Of a stretch of 61,996 nt of DNA, positions 8,754 through 16,897 are shown piece by piece. This DNA is from Planctomycetota bacterium (GTDB lineage: Bacteria > Planctomycetota > GCA-002687715), in NCBI GenBank assembly GCA_002687715.1, contig NZBC01000193.1, positions 1 to 61,996 of the forward strand, written 5' to 3'. Position numbers and translations under genes: made by a program. How positions within the stretch are numbered: the stretch's first letter is position 1; every line of letters begins with the position of its first letter. Below the pieces are notes generated by a model. That model ran no database searches. It was not told where the DNA came from and saw only the letters and a list, made by a program, of their open reading frames with translations.

Positions 8754-10442
8754 ATGCACAAGTCACTGCTGCCTTGCCTGATCGTGATCGGAGCGCTCGG
8801 CGCGAGCGTCGCCGCCCAGACGACCTGGTACGTGAATGCCGCGGCCGGCCCCGGCGGGACGGGGACGGTGGCAAGTCCGTTCACGACGATCCAGGCCGGG
8901 ATCGCGGCGGCGGCGGTGGGCGGCGACACGGTCGAGGTCGCGCCGGGGACCTACGTCGAGCAGGTGGACTTCATCGGAAAGGCCGTCGTCGGGCGCAGCG
9001 CGGGGGGTGCTCCGGTCACCACGATCTCGGGCGGGGGGACGCAGCGGGTGGTCCTGTTTCGGAGCGGCGAGGGGGCCGGCGCGGTCCTGGAGGGCTTCAC
9101 GGTGTCCGGTGGATACGGCGCGCCGGTGCCGTGGATCATGATGGCGTGCACCGATGGGGACGGCGCCGGGATCCTCTGTCTCGGCACCGCCCCCACCATT
9201 CGTGACTGCGTGATCACGGGCAATGCGACCGGGTGGTCCGGCACCCCGGGCAACGTGTTCGGCGGCGGCGGCGGCGGCATCGCGGCGTTGTCGACCGGGT
9301 CGTCGGGTGCATCGCCGACCCTCGAACGTTGCGTGATCACCGGAAACTCCACGTCCGACGGCGGCATCGAGACCGTAAACGGCGATGGCGAGCCCGGGGG
9401 GCTGGGCGGCGGCGCGTACGTCCTGGTCAACCCGTGGCTGCCCACATCGTCGATGACGTTGGTCGATTGCCGCATCACCGCGAACACCACGGGCCAGGGC
9501 GGCACCGCGATGGCGCTCTGCCCGACGGGCGCGGCCGGCGGACGCGGCGGGGACGGCGCGGGGGTCTACGGCGCCGCGACGCTCATCAACTGCGTGGTCG
9601 CCGACAACATCTGCGGCAATGGCGGCCCGGGATCTCCCGGCGCGACGTCCGGCGGTGCCAACGGGCCCGGCGGCAACGGCGGGGGCGTCGCCGGGAGCGC
9701 GACGTTGATCCACTGCACGGTCTGGAACAACCGCACCGGGACCGGCGCGACCGGGGGCTTGCTCCCGGTCGGCGCCAACGGAGTCGGCGGCGGCATCGCG
9801 CTCGGCGCGACCGCCGTCAACAGCATCCTCTGGGCGAACCTGCCCGACCAGCTCGACCCGTTCACGACGTCCGTCACCTACTGCGCCGTGCAGGGCGGCG
9901 CGCCGGGGGCCGGCAACATCGCGAGCACTCCGCTCCTCACCGACCCCGCGAACGGCGACTTCCACCTGGCTCTCGGCTCGCCCTGCATCGACGCCGGCGA
10001 CAACGGCATCGCCAACCTCCCAGCGACCGACTTCGACGGCGACCCGCGGCTCTTCCATGGCACCGTCGACCTCGGCGCCGACGAGACCATCCTCACCCAG
10101 GGCTTCGCGCAGGCCGGACCGGGCCAGCCCGTCTCCCTCACCAACGCCAACCTCACGGGGGGCGGCGTGTACTACAACATCTTCTCGTTCGACCTCTGCC
10201 CCGGTGGCCCCGGCACCGGCCCGGCGGTCCTGCTCGGGCTGTGTACGACCAACATCAACTCCCTGATCGCGCAGATCATGCTGCCGATCGGGACCGGGCC
10301 GTTCCACTTCTCCGCGTCCGCCGATACCGAGGTGTGGGGACCGTACACGCTGCCCCCGTCGACGTTTGAATCGGTCTGCTTCGAGTTCACCGGCGGCGTG
10401 GTCGGGGCCGTCTCGAGAGTGACTCGGTTCACGATCCAGTAG
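8754..10442 (+). CDS. Secreted right-handed parallel beta-helix protein
   Basis: 562 residues from ATG 8754. A signal peptide (LLPCLIVIGALGASVAAQ) precedes TWYVNAAAGPGGTG, the common start of choice-of-anchor Q/pectate-lyase-like proteins with PFTTIQAGIAAA and GDTVEVAPGTYVE. Repeated Gly-rich turns with ITGN and LxxCxxxxN steps follow (CVITGNATGW, CRITANTTGQ, CVVADNICGN, CTVWNNRTG), giving a helix of roughly ten rungs. It then has SPCIDAGDN and a ~110-residue C-terminal domain. Such proteins bind or degrade polysaccharides; no catalytic residues can be assigned. It sits six bases before the next gene. Confidence 0.8.
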   Translation: MHKSLLPCLIVIGALGASVAAQTTWYVNAAAGPGGTGTVASPFTTIQAGIAAAAVGGDTVEVAPGTYVEQVDFIGKAVVGRSAGGAPVTTISGGGTQRVVLFRSGEGAGAVLEGFTVSGGYGAPVPWIMMACTDGDGAGILCLGTAPTIRDCVITGNATGWSGTPGNVFGGGGGGIAALSTGSSGASPTLERCVITGNSTSDGGIETVNGDGEPGGLGGGAYVLVNPWLPTSSMTLVDCRITANTTGQGGTAMALCPTGAAGGRGGDGAGVYGAATLINCVVADNICGNGGPGSPGATSGGANGPGGNGGGVAGSATLIHCTVWNNRTGTGATGGLLPVGANGVGGGIALGATAVNSILWANLPDQLDPFTTSVTYCAVQGGAPGAGNIASTPLLTDPANGDFHLALGSPCIDAGDNGIANLPATDFDGDPRLFHGTVDLGADETILTQGFAQAGPGQPVSLTNANLTGGGVYYNIFSFDLCPGGPGTGPAVLLGLCTTNINSLIAQIMLPIGTGPFHFSASADTEVWGPYTLPPSTFESVCFEFTGGVVGAVSRVTRFTIQ

Positions 10443-10447
10443 GAAGG

Positions 10448-12835
10448 GTGAACCGGAGGCGGACCGCAGGCGTTTCGTTCCCGATGCTCGTCCGCCGCCG
10501 CACCGCCGCACTGCTTCTGCTCTTGATTCTGGGGGCGCTCGGAGTGGGGTGGTGGCTGCTGGCGAGCGACGGTGGTGAGGGGCAGATGGCGGGGCTGCGG
10601 GGTGGTGGCCCCGATGCCGATGGTAACGGCGACGCCCCTCCCCATCCGGCCCTGGAGGTCCGCGCTCCCGGGGCGGAGAAGGGGGTCGCGACTTCGCGGT
10701 TCGACGCGAGCCACGACTTCGGCTCGGAGGTCGGGCAACCGATCGTGCCGGACTACGGGCCGCTCATCGAGCGGACGGTGCAGCAAGTCGCGATCCGGCT
10801 CATCGACGGCCACGGTCACGCCGTCAACTACCTGGGGTTCCGCAGCGGAGCCGCGCGGGTGTGGCGACGGCAGGGAGCGCACTGGCAGCGGGCGGCCGCG
10901 CGGTTCGGCGAGGGCTACCAGACCGTCCTGTTCGGCGACGTCGGGCGCGATACGCTGGAACCCGGTGCCTACGAGTCCGTCGTCGGACTCGGGAGCTACG
11001 GGAAGGCCAGCGTGAGCTTCGACGTCGGGCGAGGAGAGATCCCCTCCCCCATCGTCAAGCTCCCGGGGTACCAGCGCGTGGTGACGCTCAAGTTCGTCGA
11101 CGCCGACGGCAATCCGGTGCCGTTCATCACCCACCCGCCGCGGTTCATCCCGGCGGCGACCCCGGCCCTGGGTTCGCGACCCCGCCCGGACGACGTCCTG
11201 CGCACGCCGACGGGCGCGCACTTCAGCGACCAGGTCATCGAGGAAACGGAGGAGACAAGCGAGGAAGCCGTGCAGCGCTTCCGTTATCCGACGGACGACG
11301 GGCGGTACTCGGTCCGGGTCGTCGCCGGCACCATGGGAACGCTCGAGATCGAGCTCGATCCGCTCGTCTTCTCGCGCACGCTGGTGCGGGTGCGCGGGGA
11401 CTTCGTCGGCGCGGCGTGGGACGAGCGGCTCGTCGAGCTCCCGACGCGTTCCGACTATGCGAAGGCCATCGCCGGCCCGCGAACCATCCACCTGCTGGAC
11501 CCAGGGCGCCGCAGCCTGCGCGGCGCGGCGCCGCTTCCGAGCAGCTCCGGCTGGAAGCCGAGACGACTCGCCAACCCCTTCGACGTCGAGAGCATCCGCG
11601 AGGGCCACTTCCGAGTCGTCATCAGCGGGACTCCGGGCGATGCGCGCCATCCGCGGTTCCTGGTAGACGGCCGTCCTGCCTCGGTCAGCGACTTCTTGCG
11701 GGCCGGCGACCACCGATGGGGCCGCGACTTCACGCTCGCCAGTCGATACTCTGTACTAGAGTCCGACGGCGCTTTTCATCACTCCGCGCCGCGCCGGATC
11801 GAGCCTGCCGACCGCAAGCTCGTACGCCTCACGATGCCCGCTGCGGGCGCTCCGTGTACGTTTTCGCTCAACTCGACTCCGACCTTCGCCGCGTGGGCCC
11901 GCGCCGTGAGCTTTGGCATCGAGAGCAAAGAGCCAGTCATCTTCGAAACGTCCGTCCTCTCCCAACAGGCCCGAGCAGCCACGCGCACGGGATCGCGACA
12001 CCGGTATGACAGCTCGCTCACCAACGCGTGGCGGGACGCCCTGCTCGCCTCCCCCGCCGTGATCCACGCAGCGTTCGCCGCGACCGCGCAGGCAATGCTG
12101 GCGAACTGGTACTTCGCGACGCGCGGTCGGCCGGTCTTCTACGGGCCCGGCTATGACTTCACGCTCCCGCTCACCTCACGCGATCGCCAGCAACTGGTCA
12201 ACGGACATCTCGAGCTGGACCTCGTGAAGCGCATCGTCGCTCAGATGGGTCACCGAACGCTGCTCGTGTTTCGATGCGTCGGCGATGCGGATGAGGGCCT
12301 GCTGTTCGCCGAAGGGTCGATCGTCTCGGCGGAGAGCGACCGGCTCGCCCGCACCATCCGCGAAGCCAGCGGCAGTCTCGCCAAGACCGGCCTGCGGCCC
12401 GGGCGAAGCCACCTCCAGGTGGGCGCAGCGGGGTCGGCATCCGAGGAGATCCTGGAGCAGGAGCCCGAAGAAGTCGCTGACGTCTTCGACCACGACGATT
12501 CTCCGCGACCGCACTTCGTCCCGACTCCGCCTCAGCCGATGCCGGAGCTCGACGAGCTGCGCCGCTACGTTTCGGAGGACGCACGGAACGCATACGGCGA
12601 CGACGGGCTGCGGCGGCTGTGGTCCAAGGGCGCGTGGTACGACACCTACCGGCGCGTGCGATCCGATGACAACGGGTACGTGACCGCGAAGATCGCGGGG
12701 TTGAAGCCGGGCCGGCTCTACGTCCTGTACCTCTGGTCGCGCAGTCGCGACGACCTGAAACCGGACCGGCGGATCGTGTTCCGAGCGAAGGCGGGGATCA
12801 CGGATCTCGGCGCGTTGCGCCTGCCCAGTCACTGA
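10448..12835 (+). CDS. Large hypothetical exported protein
   Basis: 795 residues. An N-terminal signal anchor (ALLLLLILGALGVGWWLLAS) precedes a Gly/Pro-rich linker and a long mixed sequence of unknown family. Late stretches resemble beta-sandwich domains (GRLYVLYLWSRSRDD). The layout echoes the carboxypeptidase-regulatory protein at 3081. The GTG at 10448 gives the longest form; ATG 10484 gives a more standard signal peptide, and neither has a clear ribosome binding site. Bases 10651-10669 match the dispersed palindromic repeat, so the element has contributed codons (ALEVRAPG). Convergent with the sulfatase, four bases apart. Confidence 0.6.
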   Translation: MNRRRTAGVSFPMLVRRRTAALLLLLILGALGVGWWLLASDGGEGQMAGLRGGGPDADGNGDAPPHPALEVRAPGAEKGVATSRFDASHDFGSEVGQPIVPDYGPLIERTVQQVAIRLIDGHGHAVNYLGFRSGAARVWRRQGAHWQRAAARFGEGYQTVLFGDVGRDTLEPGAYESVVGLGSYGKASVSFDVGRGEIPSPIVKLPGYQRVVTLKFVDADGNPVPFITHPPRFIPAATPALGSRPRPDDVLRTPTGAHFSDQVIEETEETSEEAVQRFRYPTDDGRYSVRVVAGTMGTLEIELDPLVFSRTLVRVRGDFVGAAWDERLVELPTRSDYAKAIAGPRTIHLLDPGRRSLRGAAPLPSSSGWKPRRLANPFDVESIREGHFRVVISGTPGDARHPRFLVDGRPASVSDFLRAGDHRWGRDFTLASRYSVLESDGAFHHSAPRRIEPADRKLVRLTMPAAGAPCTFSLNSTPTFAAWARAVSFGIESKEPVIFETSVLSQQARAATRTGSRHRYDSSLTNAWRDALLASPAVIHAAFAATAQAMLANWYFATRGRPVFYGPGYDFTLPLTSRDRQQLVNGHLELDLVKRIVAQMGHRTLLVFRCVGDADEGLLFAEGSIVSAESDRLARTIREASGSLAKTGLRPGRSHLQVGAAGSASEEILEQEPEEVADVFDHDDSPRPHFVPTPPQPMPELDELRRYVSEDARNAYGDDGLRRLWSKGAWYDTYRRVRSDDNGYVTAKIAGLKPGRLYVLYLWSRSRDDLKPDRRIVFRAKAGITDLGALRLPSH

Positions 12836-12839
12836 GCGA

Positions 12840-14336
12840 TCAACGTCGGCCTTCCCGCGGTTTGGCGAGATCCGGGAAGCGCTTCTTCACGGCGTCGTAC
12901 TCGGGGTTGACGCACCGCTCCCGCCAGCGCTGCATCGTCGCCTTCAAGGACTCGAACGGCTCCGGGTACTGCCCCTGATCGTCCGTCTGCTCGATCCAGG
13001 CGTCGAGGAGTCCGCGGTGATACGCGAGCTGCGCCGCGAACTCGGGATCGGACGCGAGGTTCTTCGTCTCGTCCTTGTCCGTCGTGTGATCGTAGAGCTC
13101 CTCCGCCGGCCGGTGGTCCGCCCAGAACCACGCCTGCCCGGGGCTGAGGCTGCCCTTCGCGTAGAGGTCCTTCATCACGGCGATGTGATGGAACACCGCG
13201 CCTGGACGCTGGCGTGCCGGAACGTCCTTGTAGTTCGGCTGGGTGTACGGGCGGTCGGTGAGCTGGTTACGAACGTAGCGGAACCGATCCGTGCGGACGC
13301 CGCGGATGCGATCGATCGTGAAGTCGCAGCGGTCACGGATGGCGACGATCGACCGGCGCGGGCGGTACGTCTTCCCGAGCAACGTCCGGCACTCCATGGA
13401 CCTCGGGATGGGGACTCCGGCAGCGTAAAGCGTCGTAGCGACGAGATCGAGCGCGGACGTGATCTCGGGCCGACGCGTCCCGGGCGGCAGGAGGTCCTTC
13501 CTTGCCGGCCAGGCCATGATGAACGGCACGTGGAGTCCGCCGTCGTAGCAGAACTGCTTGTCGCGAACGCTGCGCATCCCGTGGTCCGTGAAGAACACGA
13601 GCAGCGTGTTCTCGCGCAGACCGTCCTTCTCCAGCTCGGCGAGGGCGTGCTTGAAGTCGTCGTCGGTCACCCGCGCGGAGTCGTATTGCCGGGTGTAGAA
13701 CGACCGCACGGAGGGATGATCGGCGTAGTACGCGGGAATCGATACCCGCTTGGGATCGGTCGGCGTCGCGGGCTGGCGACGCTCCTTGCCGCCCTGGACC
13801 TGGATGATCCCGAAGAACGGCTGCCCGTCCTTTCGGTTACGCCACGGCATCGCCTTGCCCGGACGGTAGAAGCCCTTGCCGTCCGGCGAGTCGAACATCG
13901 CGCGGAGGTCGTGGACGAAGTTGTAGTCGTGCTTGCCGCCGAGGTTGAACGTGTAGTAGCCGGCGGCCCGCATCAGCTCCGGCAGCGTCTTCACCCCGTC
14001 CGGCAGGTTTATCCGGGCGGCAGGCCGTCGTGACGAGCGGTGGTTGTGCAGACCGAACGTCGACGCGTAGGCCCCGACCATCATCGACGACCGGCAGGTC
14101 GAACACACGGGCGTGGGCGTGTACGTGCGCTCGAACACCACCGCCCGCTTCGCGAAGGCGTCGAGCGCCGGGGTCTCGTTGGGGGCTCCGTAGCAACCGA
14201 GGAGCGGGGACATGTCCTCCGCCCAGATCCAGAGGACGTTGGGCCGGGCGGCCGCGGCCTCCTGCGCACCAGCTGATGTGACCGAGGTGAGCGCGAAGAA
14301 CGCCGCTGCGGCGACGACGAAACGTAGGCGTGGCAT
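12840..14336 (-). CDS. Secreted sulfatase with variant active-site motif
   Basis: 498 residues with signal peptide (VVAAAAFFALTSVTSAGA). Family S1 features are clear: RPNVLWIWAEDMSPLLGCYG with metal-binding Asp, TPALDAFAKRAVVFERTYT, VFFTDHGMRS with Asp-His, and GGLHVPFIMAWP. The formylglycine position reads C78-S-T-C-R82, where most sulfatases have C-x-P/A-x-R, so residue +2 is Thr. Expected activity is hydrolysis of a sulfate ester or sulfamate on a polysaccharide in the periplasm. The variant motif means modification by the formylglycine-generating enzyme, and hence activity, is uncertain. Overall closest in feel to SGSH/iduronate-type sulfatases (GLHNHRS after the motif). Confidence 0.85.
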   Translation of the reverse strand: MPRLRFVVAAAAFFALTSVTSAGAQEAAAARPNVLWIWAEDMSPLLGCYGAPNETPALDAFAKRAVVFERTYTPTPVCSTCRSSMMVGAYASTFGLHNHRSSRRPAARINLPDGVKTLPELMRAAGYYTFNLGGKHDYNFVHDLRAMFDSPDGKGFYRPGKAMPWRNRKDGQPFFGIIQVQGGKERRQPATPTDPKRVSIPAYYADHPSVRSFYTRQYDSARVTDDDFKHALAELEKDGLRENTLLVFFTDHGMRSVRDKQFCYDGGLHVPFIMAWPARKDLLPPGTRRPEITSALDLVATTLYAAGVPIPRSMECRTLLGKTYRPRRSIVAIRDRCDFTIDRIRGVRTDRFRYVRNQLTDRPYTQPNYKDVPARQRPGAVFHHIAVMKDLYAKGSLSPGQAWFWADHRPAEELYDHTTDKDETKNLASDPEFAAQLAYHRGLLDAWIEQTDDQGQYPEPFESLKATMQRWRERCVNPEYDAVKKRFPDLAKPREGRR

Positions 14337-14375
14337 GGCCGCATCAGACCACGCCCCGCCCGCGGTGCAAAGTGA

Positions 14376-15206
14376 TCAGATCTCGTCGAGGATCGCGCGC
14401 TTGCGCTCCGCGTACTCCTCGGCGGTGATGAGGCCCTGATCGTGCAACGACTTGAGGATCGCGAGCCGGTCGGCGAGCGACTTCTTCGCCGGCGGCTGAG
14501 GCTTCACGACGGTCACGGGCTTCGGCGCGGGGGGCAACGGCTGGGCGACGACGACCGTCTTCGCCGGAACCGCGGACTTCGGCTGCTTGCGGATGATCTT
14601 CGCGTCGAGCTCCTTCACCGGATCGAAGACTCCCGACAGGTCGACCTCCGCGAGCATCAGGATGTTCTGACCGATCTTCAGCCCGAGGTTCAGGTGGTGC
14701 TCGTCATCGAGATCGACGGTCATCGAGCCGCTGTCGTCGGTGACGACGATCTCGTCCTTGGAGAGGAACGACGTGACCTCGCACTCCACGACGACGATGC
14801 GGCCGTCGGGGATTCCGTTGAACACGTCGGCGAGCCGCTTGGTCTGGAGCGCGGGGATGGTTGCGGACGGCTTTCGCACGACGTGGACCCAGTCCGCATC
14901 GATGTCGATGCCGTCGTCGCGATCGACCTCGCCCACGACCACGATGGTCGCGCCGATGGCGAGGCCAAGGCGCTCGTGCTTCGAATCGACGTCGACGACG
15001 ATGGTGGACGTCCCGTCGTCCAGGATCAGGTCGTCCGAATCCACGTAACCCTTGATGGTTCCACGGACGATCACGTCCTCGCCATCCCGAGCCTTCGCGA
15101 CCACACTCTTGATCGAGGACGGCTTGAACGACTGGCTCAGCGCCGGCACGCCCATCGTCGCCACTACCAGCAGGGAAAGAACGGTGAGAGTACTTCTGCT
15201 GAGCAT
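14376..15206 (-). CDS. Secreted protein with two OB-fold (BOF-like) domains and SHOCT tail
   Basis: 276 residues. Signal peptide (LTVLSLLVVATMGVPALSQ) followed by two related ~80-residue domains: SIKSVVAKARDGEDVIVRGTIKGYVDSDDLILDDGT and RLADVFNGIPDGRIVVVECEVTSFLSKDEIVVTDDSG. Each has the strand order of the bacterial OB-fold family (BOF, YgiW/YdeI type). A Pro/Lys/Val linker leads to a C-terminal SHOCT motif, RLAILKSLHDQGLITAEEYAERKRAIL. SHOCT is usually a short oligomerisation or docking element. Probable role is extracytoplasmic ligand or cation binding; this is inference. Confidence 0.75.
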   Translation of the reverse strand: MLSRSTLTVLSLLVVATMGVPALSQSFKPSSIKSVVAKARDGEDVIVRGTIKGYVDSDDLILDDGTSTIVVDVDSKHERLGLAIGATIVVVGEVDRDDGIDIDADWVHVVRKPSATIPALQTKRLADVFNGIPDGRIVVVECEVTSFLSKDEIVVTDDSGSMTVDLDDEHHLNLGLKIGQNILMLAEVDLSGVFDPVKELDAKIIRKQPKSAVPAKTVVVAQPLPPAPKPVTVVKPQPPAKKSLADRLAILKSLHDQGLITAEEYAERKRAILDEI

Positions 15207-15369
15207 GACAAATCTCCTTCTGAGGGCGTGTCTTCAATAGATGCCGGGGTCCTGCGATTACATGGACGCAGATCGGCTTGGGGCCCTCTCGTGAGTCTTC
15301 TCGGGTTTCGTTGACCGGATCCCTCAAGAAGCTTGACCAAAGGAGATCAGGAAGAGCAGAAGTGCCAAG

Positions 15370-15437
15370 GAGAACCCGGGAAACGGGGATTGGAGTCAGA
15401 ACAGAGCTGTCTCTGAATCCCCGGTTCCGGGGTTCTC
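15370..15437. repeat. Large hairpin, REP-like or terminator
   Basis: Arms 15370-15391 and 15416-15437 pair over 20 of 22 positions. The 24-base middle folds again (CAGAACAGAG against CTGTCTCTG), giving an almost continuous stem of ~68 bases. A T-run follows on the plus strand. It lies in the 258-base gap between two minus-strand genes. Such structure can terminate transcription; the compound stem also resembles REP/BIME elements mobilised by Y1 transposases, though no transposase is present. Confidence 0.65.
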
Positions 15438-15464
15438 TTTTTATTTCTGCTTTTCCCCCACAGC

Positions 15465-16763
15465 CTAGGGCGCCACGACTACGCGGGACTGGTTGGTGAG
15501 GCAGGTGCCCGTCAGGCCCTGGAAGAAGACCTCGAACCCGATGAGGATCGGATCGTTGGGGACGGCGAGGTTGAAGGCACCGCGGCCGGTCATCGGGTGG
15601 AGGGTGCCGTTGCCGACAACGAGCGCGGGCGAGCCGATGAACAGCCAGCCGAACGGGGCGAAGTCCGTGATCGCGGGAGTGAGACTCAGGGCGACGTACC
15701 AGTCGGCCCCGGCGGGACCGGCGAGGTCGATCTCGAGAAGGCCGCCGACCTGGGGCATGGCGCGCCATTGCATCGACGCCGGACCGGGAGTGCAGGCGGC
15801 GCCGCCGAGAATCGCCCGGAGGATCGCATCGCGGCCCTCCTGCGACGTCGCGACCCAGTGGGGCGTGTTCGCCGGGAACTCGACGATCTTCTCGCTGAGG
15901 ACCGCGGTGTGGAACAGCATGCCCGCCGGCACGGCGCTGCTGCAGTCATTCGCGCCGATGACCTGGTGGACGCGCGTGGTCGGGAAGTTGCGCTGCGCCC
16001 CCAGGAAGAGGATGCTGTCCTGGCGCAGCTGCGTCGGGCATCGGGTGCACACCGTATGCCCAGGCATGACCGTGCATCCGGGTTGGCAGGTCATGACGTT
16101 TGCCGGCACGACGTTCATGCACTGGCTCGTCCACTGAGGCGTCGCCGGGGTCTGGCACAGCAGATCGAGACGCGACATCGGCGGGCCGCCGGTCGGGACG
16201 GCGACGTCGAGGATCGCGCCGCGACCCCACGTCGTGAGGGCGTAGCAGAGCTCGCCCGAGCCGCCGGAGTTCCCGGTCGCGCAGAACGCACCGCCGGTGT
16301 GGAGGTTCGCACGGACCCACGTCAACAACGTCGCGTAGCGACACGACTGCTTGCGCACGCCAGCCGCATCGTTGAACCAACCGCTCACCCACGAACGGTC
16401 GACCACGCGAAACCCCGCCGCGAGGAGGTCCATCTGCAGGGGCGCGCCGCCGACTCGATCACCGTAGAACCCGACCCCACCACCGCCGACGCCCATCAGT
16501 ACGGTCCCCCGCATCGGCACCCCGGCCGCGGGGTTGGTGACCCGCACGCGGACGTCGATATCCGGGATCCCGGTACACGAGATCCGCAGCACGTGGCACG
16601 TGGTACCGGGGCCCGCTCCTCCGGGGCACGGGGTGGCCAGCACTGCGACCGTCCCCAGACCGGTCGGCGGGCCCGCCGTGCACCCCTGACCGGGCAGCGA
16701 GGAGACGCAAAGAACGGCGACAACGCAGACGGCAGCGACGTGGACGCTGGAGAGCGCCGGCAT
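15465..16763 (-). CDS. Secreted esterase-like alpha/beta-hydrolase
   Basis: 432 residues from ATG 16763, chosen because a signal peptide (SSVHVAAVCVVAVLCVSSLPGQ) follows it. The core shows GFYGDRVGGAPLQMDLLAAGFRVVDRSW, then ATGNSGGSGELCYALTTWG, in which GNSGG resembles the nucleophile elbow G-x-S-x-G of serine esterases. Unusually cysteine-rich in the middle (NVVPANVMTCQPGCTVMPG), suggesting disulfides outside the cytoplasm. The last ~90 residues match the secreted module of the protein at 8091 (AVPNDPILIGFEVFFQGL). Substrate unknown. Confidence 0.65.
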   Translation of the reverse strand: MPALSSVHVAAVCVVAVLCVSSLPGQGCTAGPPTGLGTVAVLATPCPGGAGPGTTCHVLRISCTGIPDIDVRVRVTNPAAGVPMRGTVLMGVGGGGVGFYGDRVGGAPLQMDLLAAGFRVVDRSWVSGWFNDAAGVRKQSCRYATLLTWVRANLHTGGAFCATGNSGGSGELCYALTTWGRGAILDVAVPTGGPPMSRLDLLCQTPATPQWTSQCMNVVPANVMTCQPGCTVMPGHTVCTRCPTQLRQDSILFLGAQRNFPTTRVHQVIGANDCSSAVPAGMLFHTAVLSEKIVEFPANTPHWVATSQEGRDAILRAILGGAACTPGPASMQWRAMPQVGGLLEIDLAGPAGADWYVALSLTPAITDFAPFGWLFIGSPALVVGNGTLHPMTGRGAFNLAVPNDPILIGFEVFFQGLTGTCLTNQSRVVVAP

Positions 16764-16897
16764 GGAATTGACTTTCACAGCAGGACTCCAAGCTCTGCGG
16801 GGGGACCAGAACGAGCGGTGGGCGCTGAGAGGGACCCGGCCCTTACGCGCGGAGCAGCGGTGTCTTTCGCGCGATGTCACGCTCGCCCGATGCGAGA

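Noticed and set aside
8763..10511. Long minus-strand frame opposite the beta-helix gene
   Set aside because: Arg/Gly-rich shadow of a strongly biased repetitive gene; no start context or motifs.
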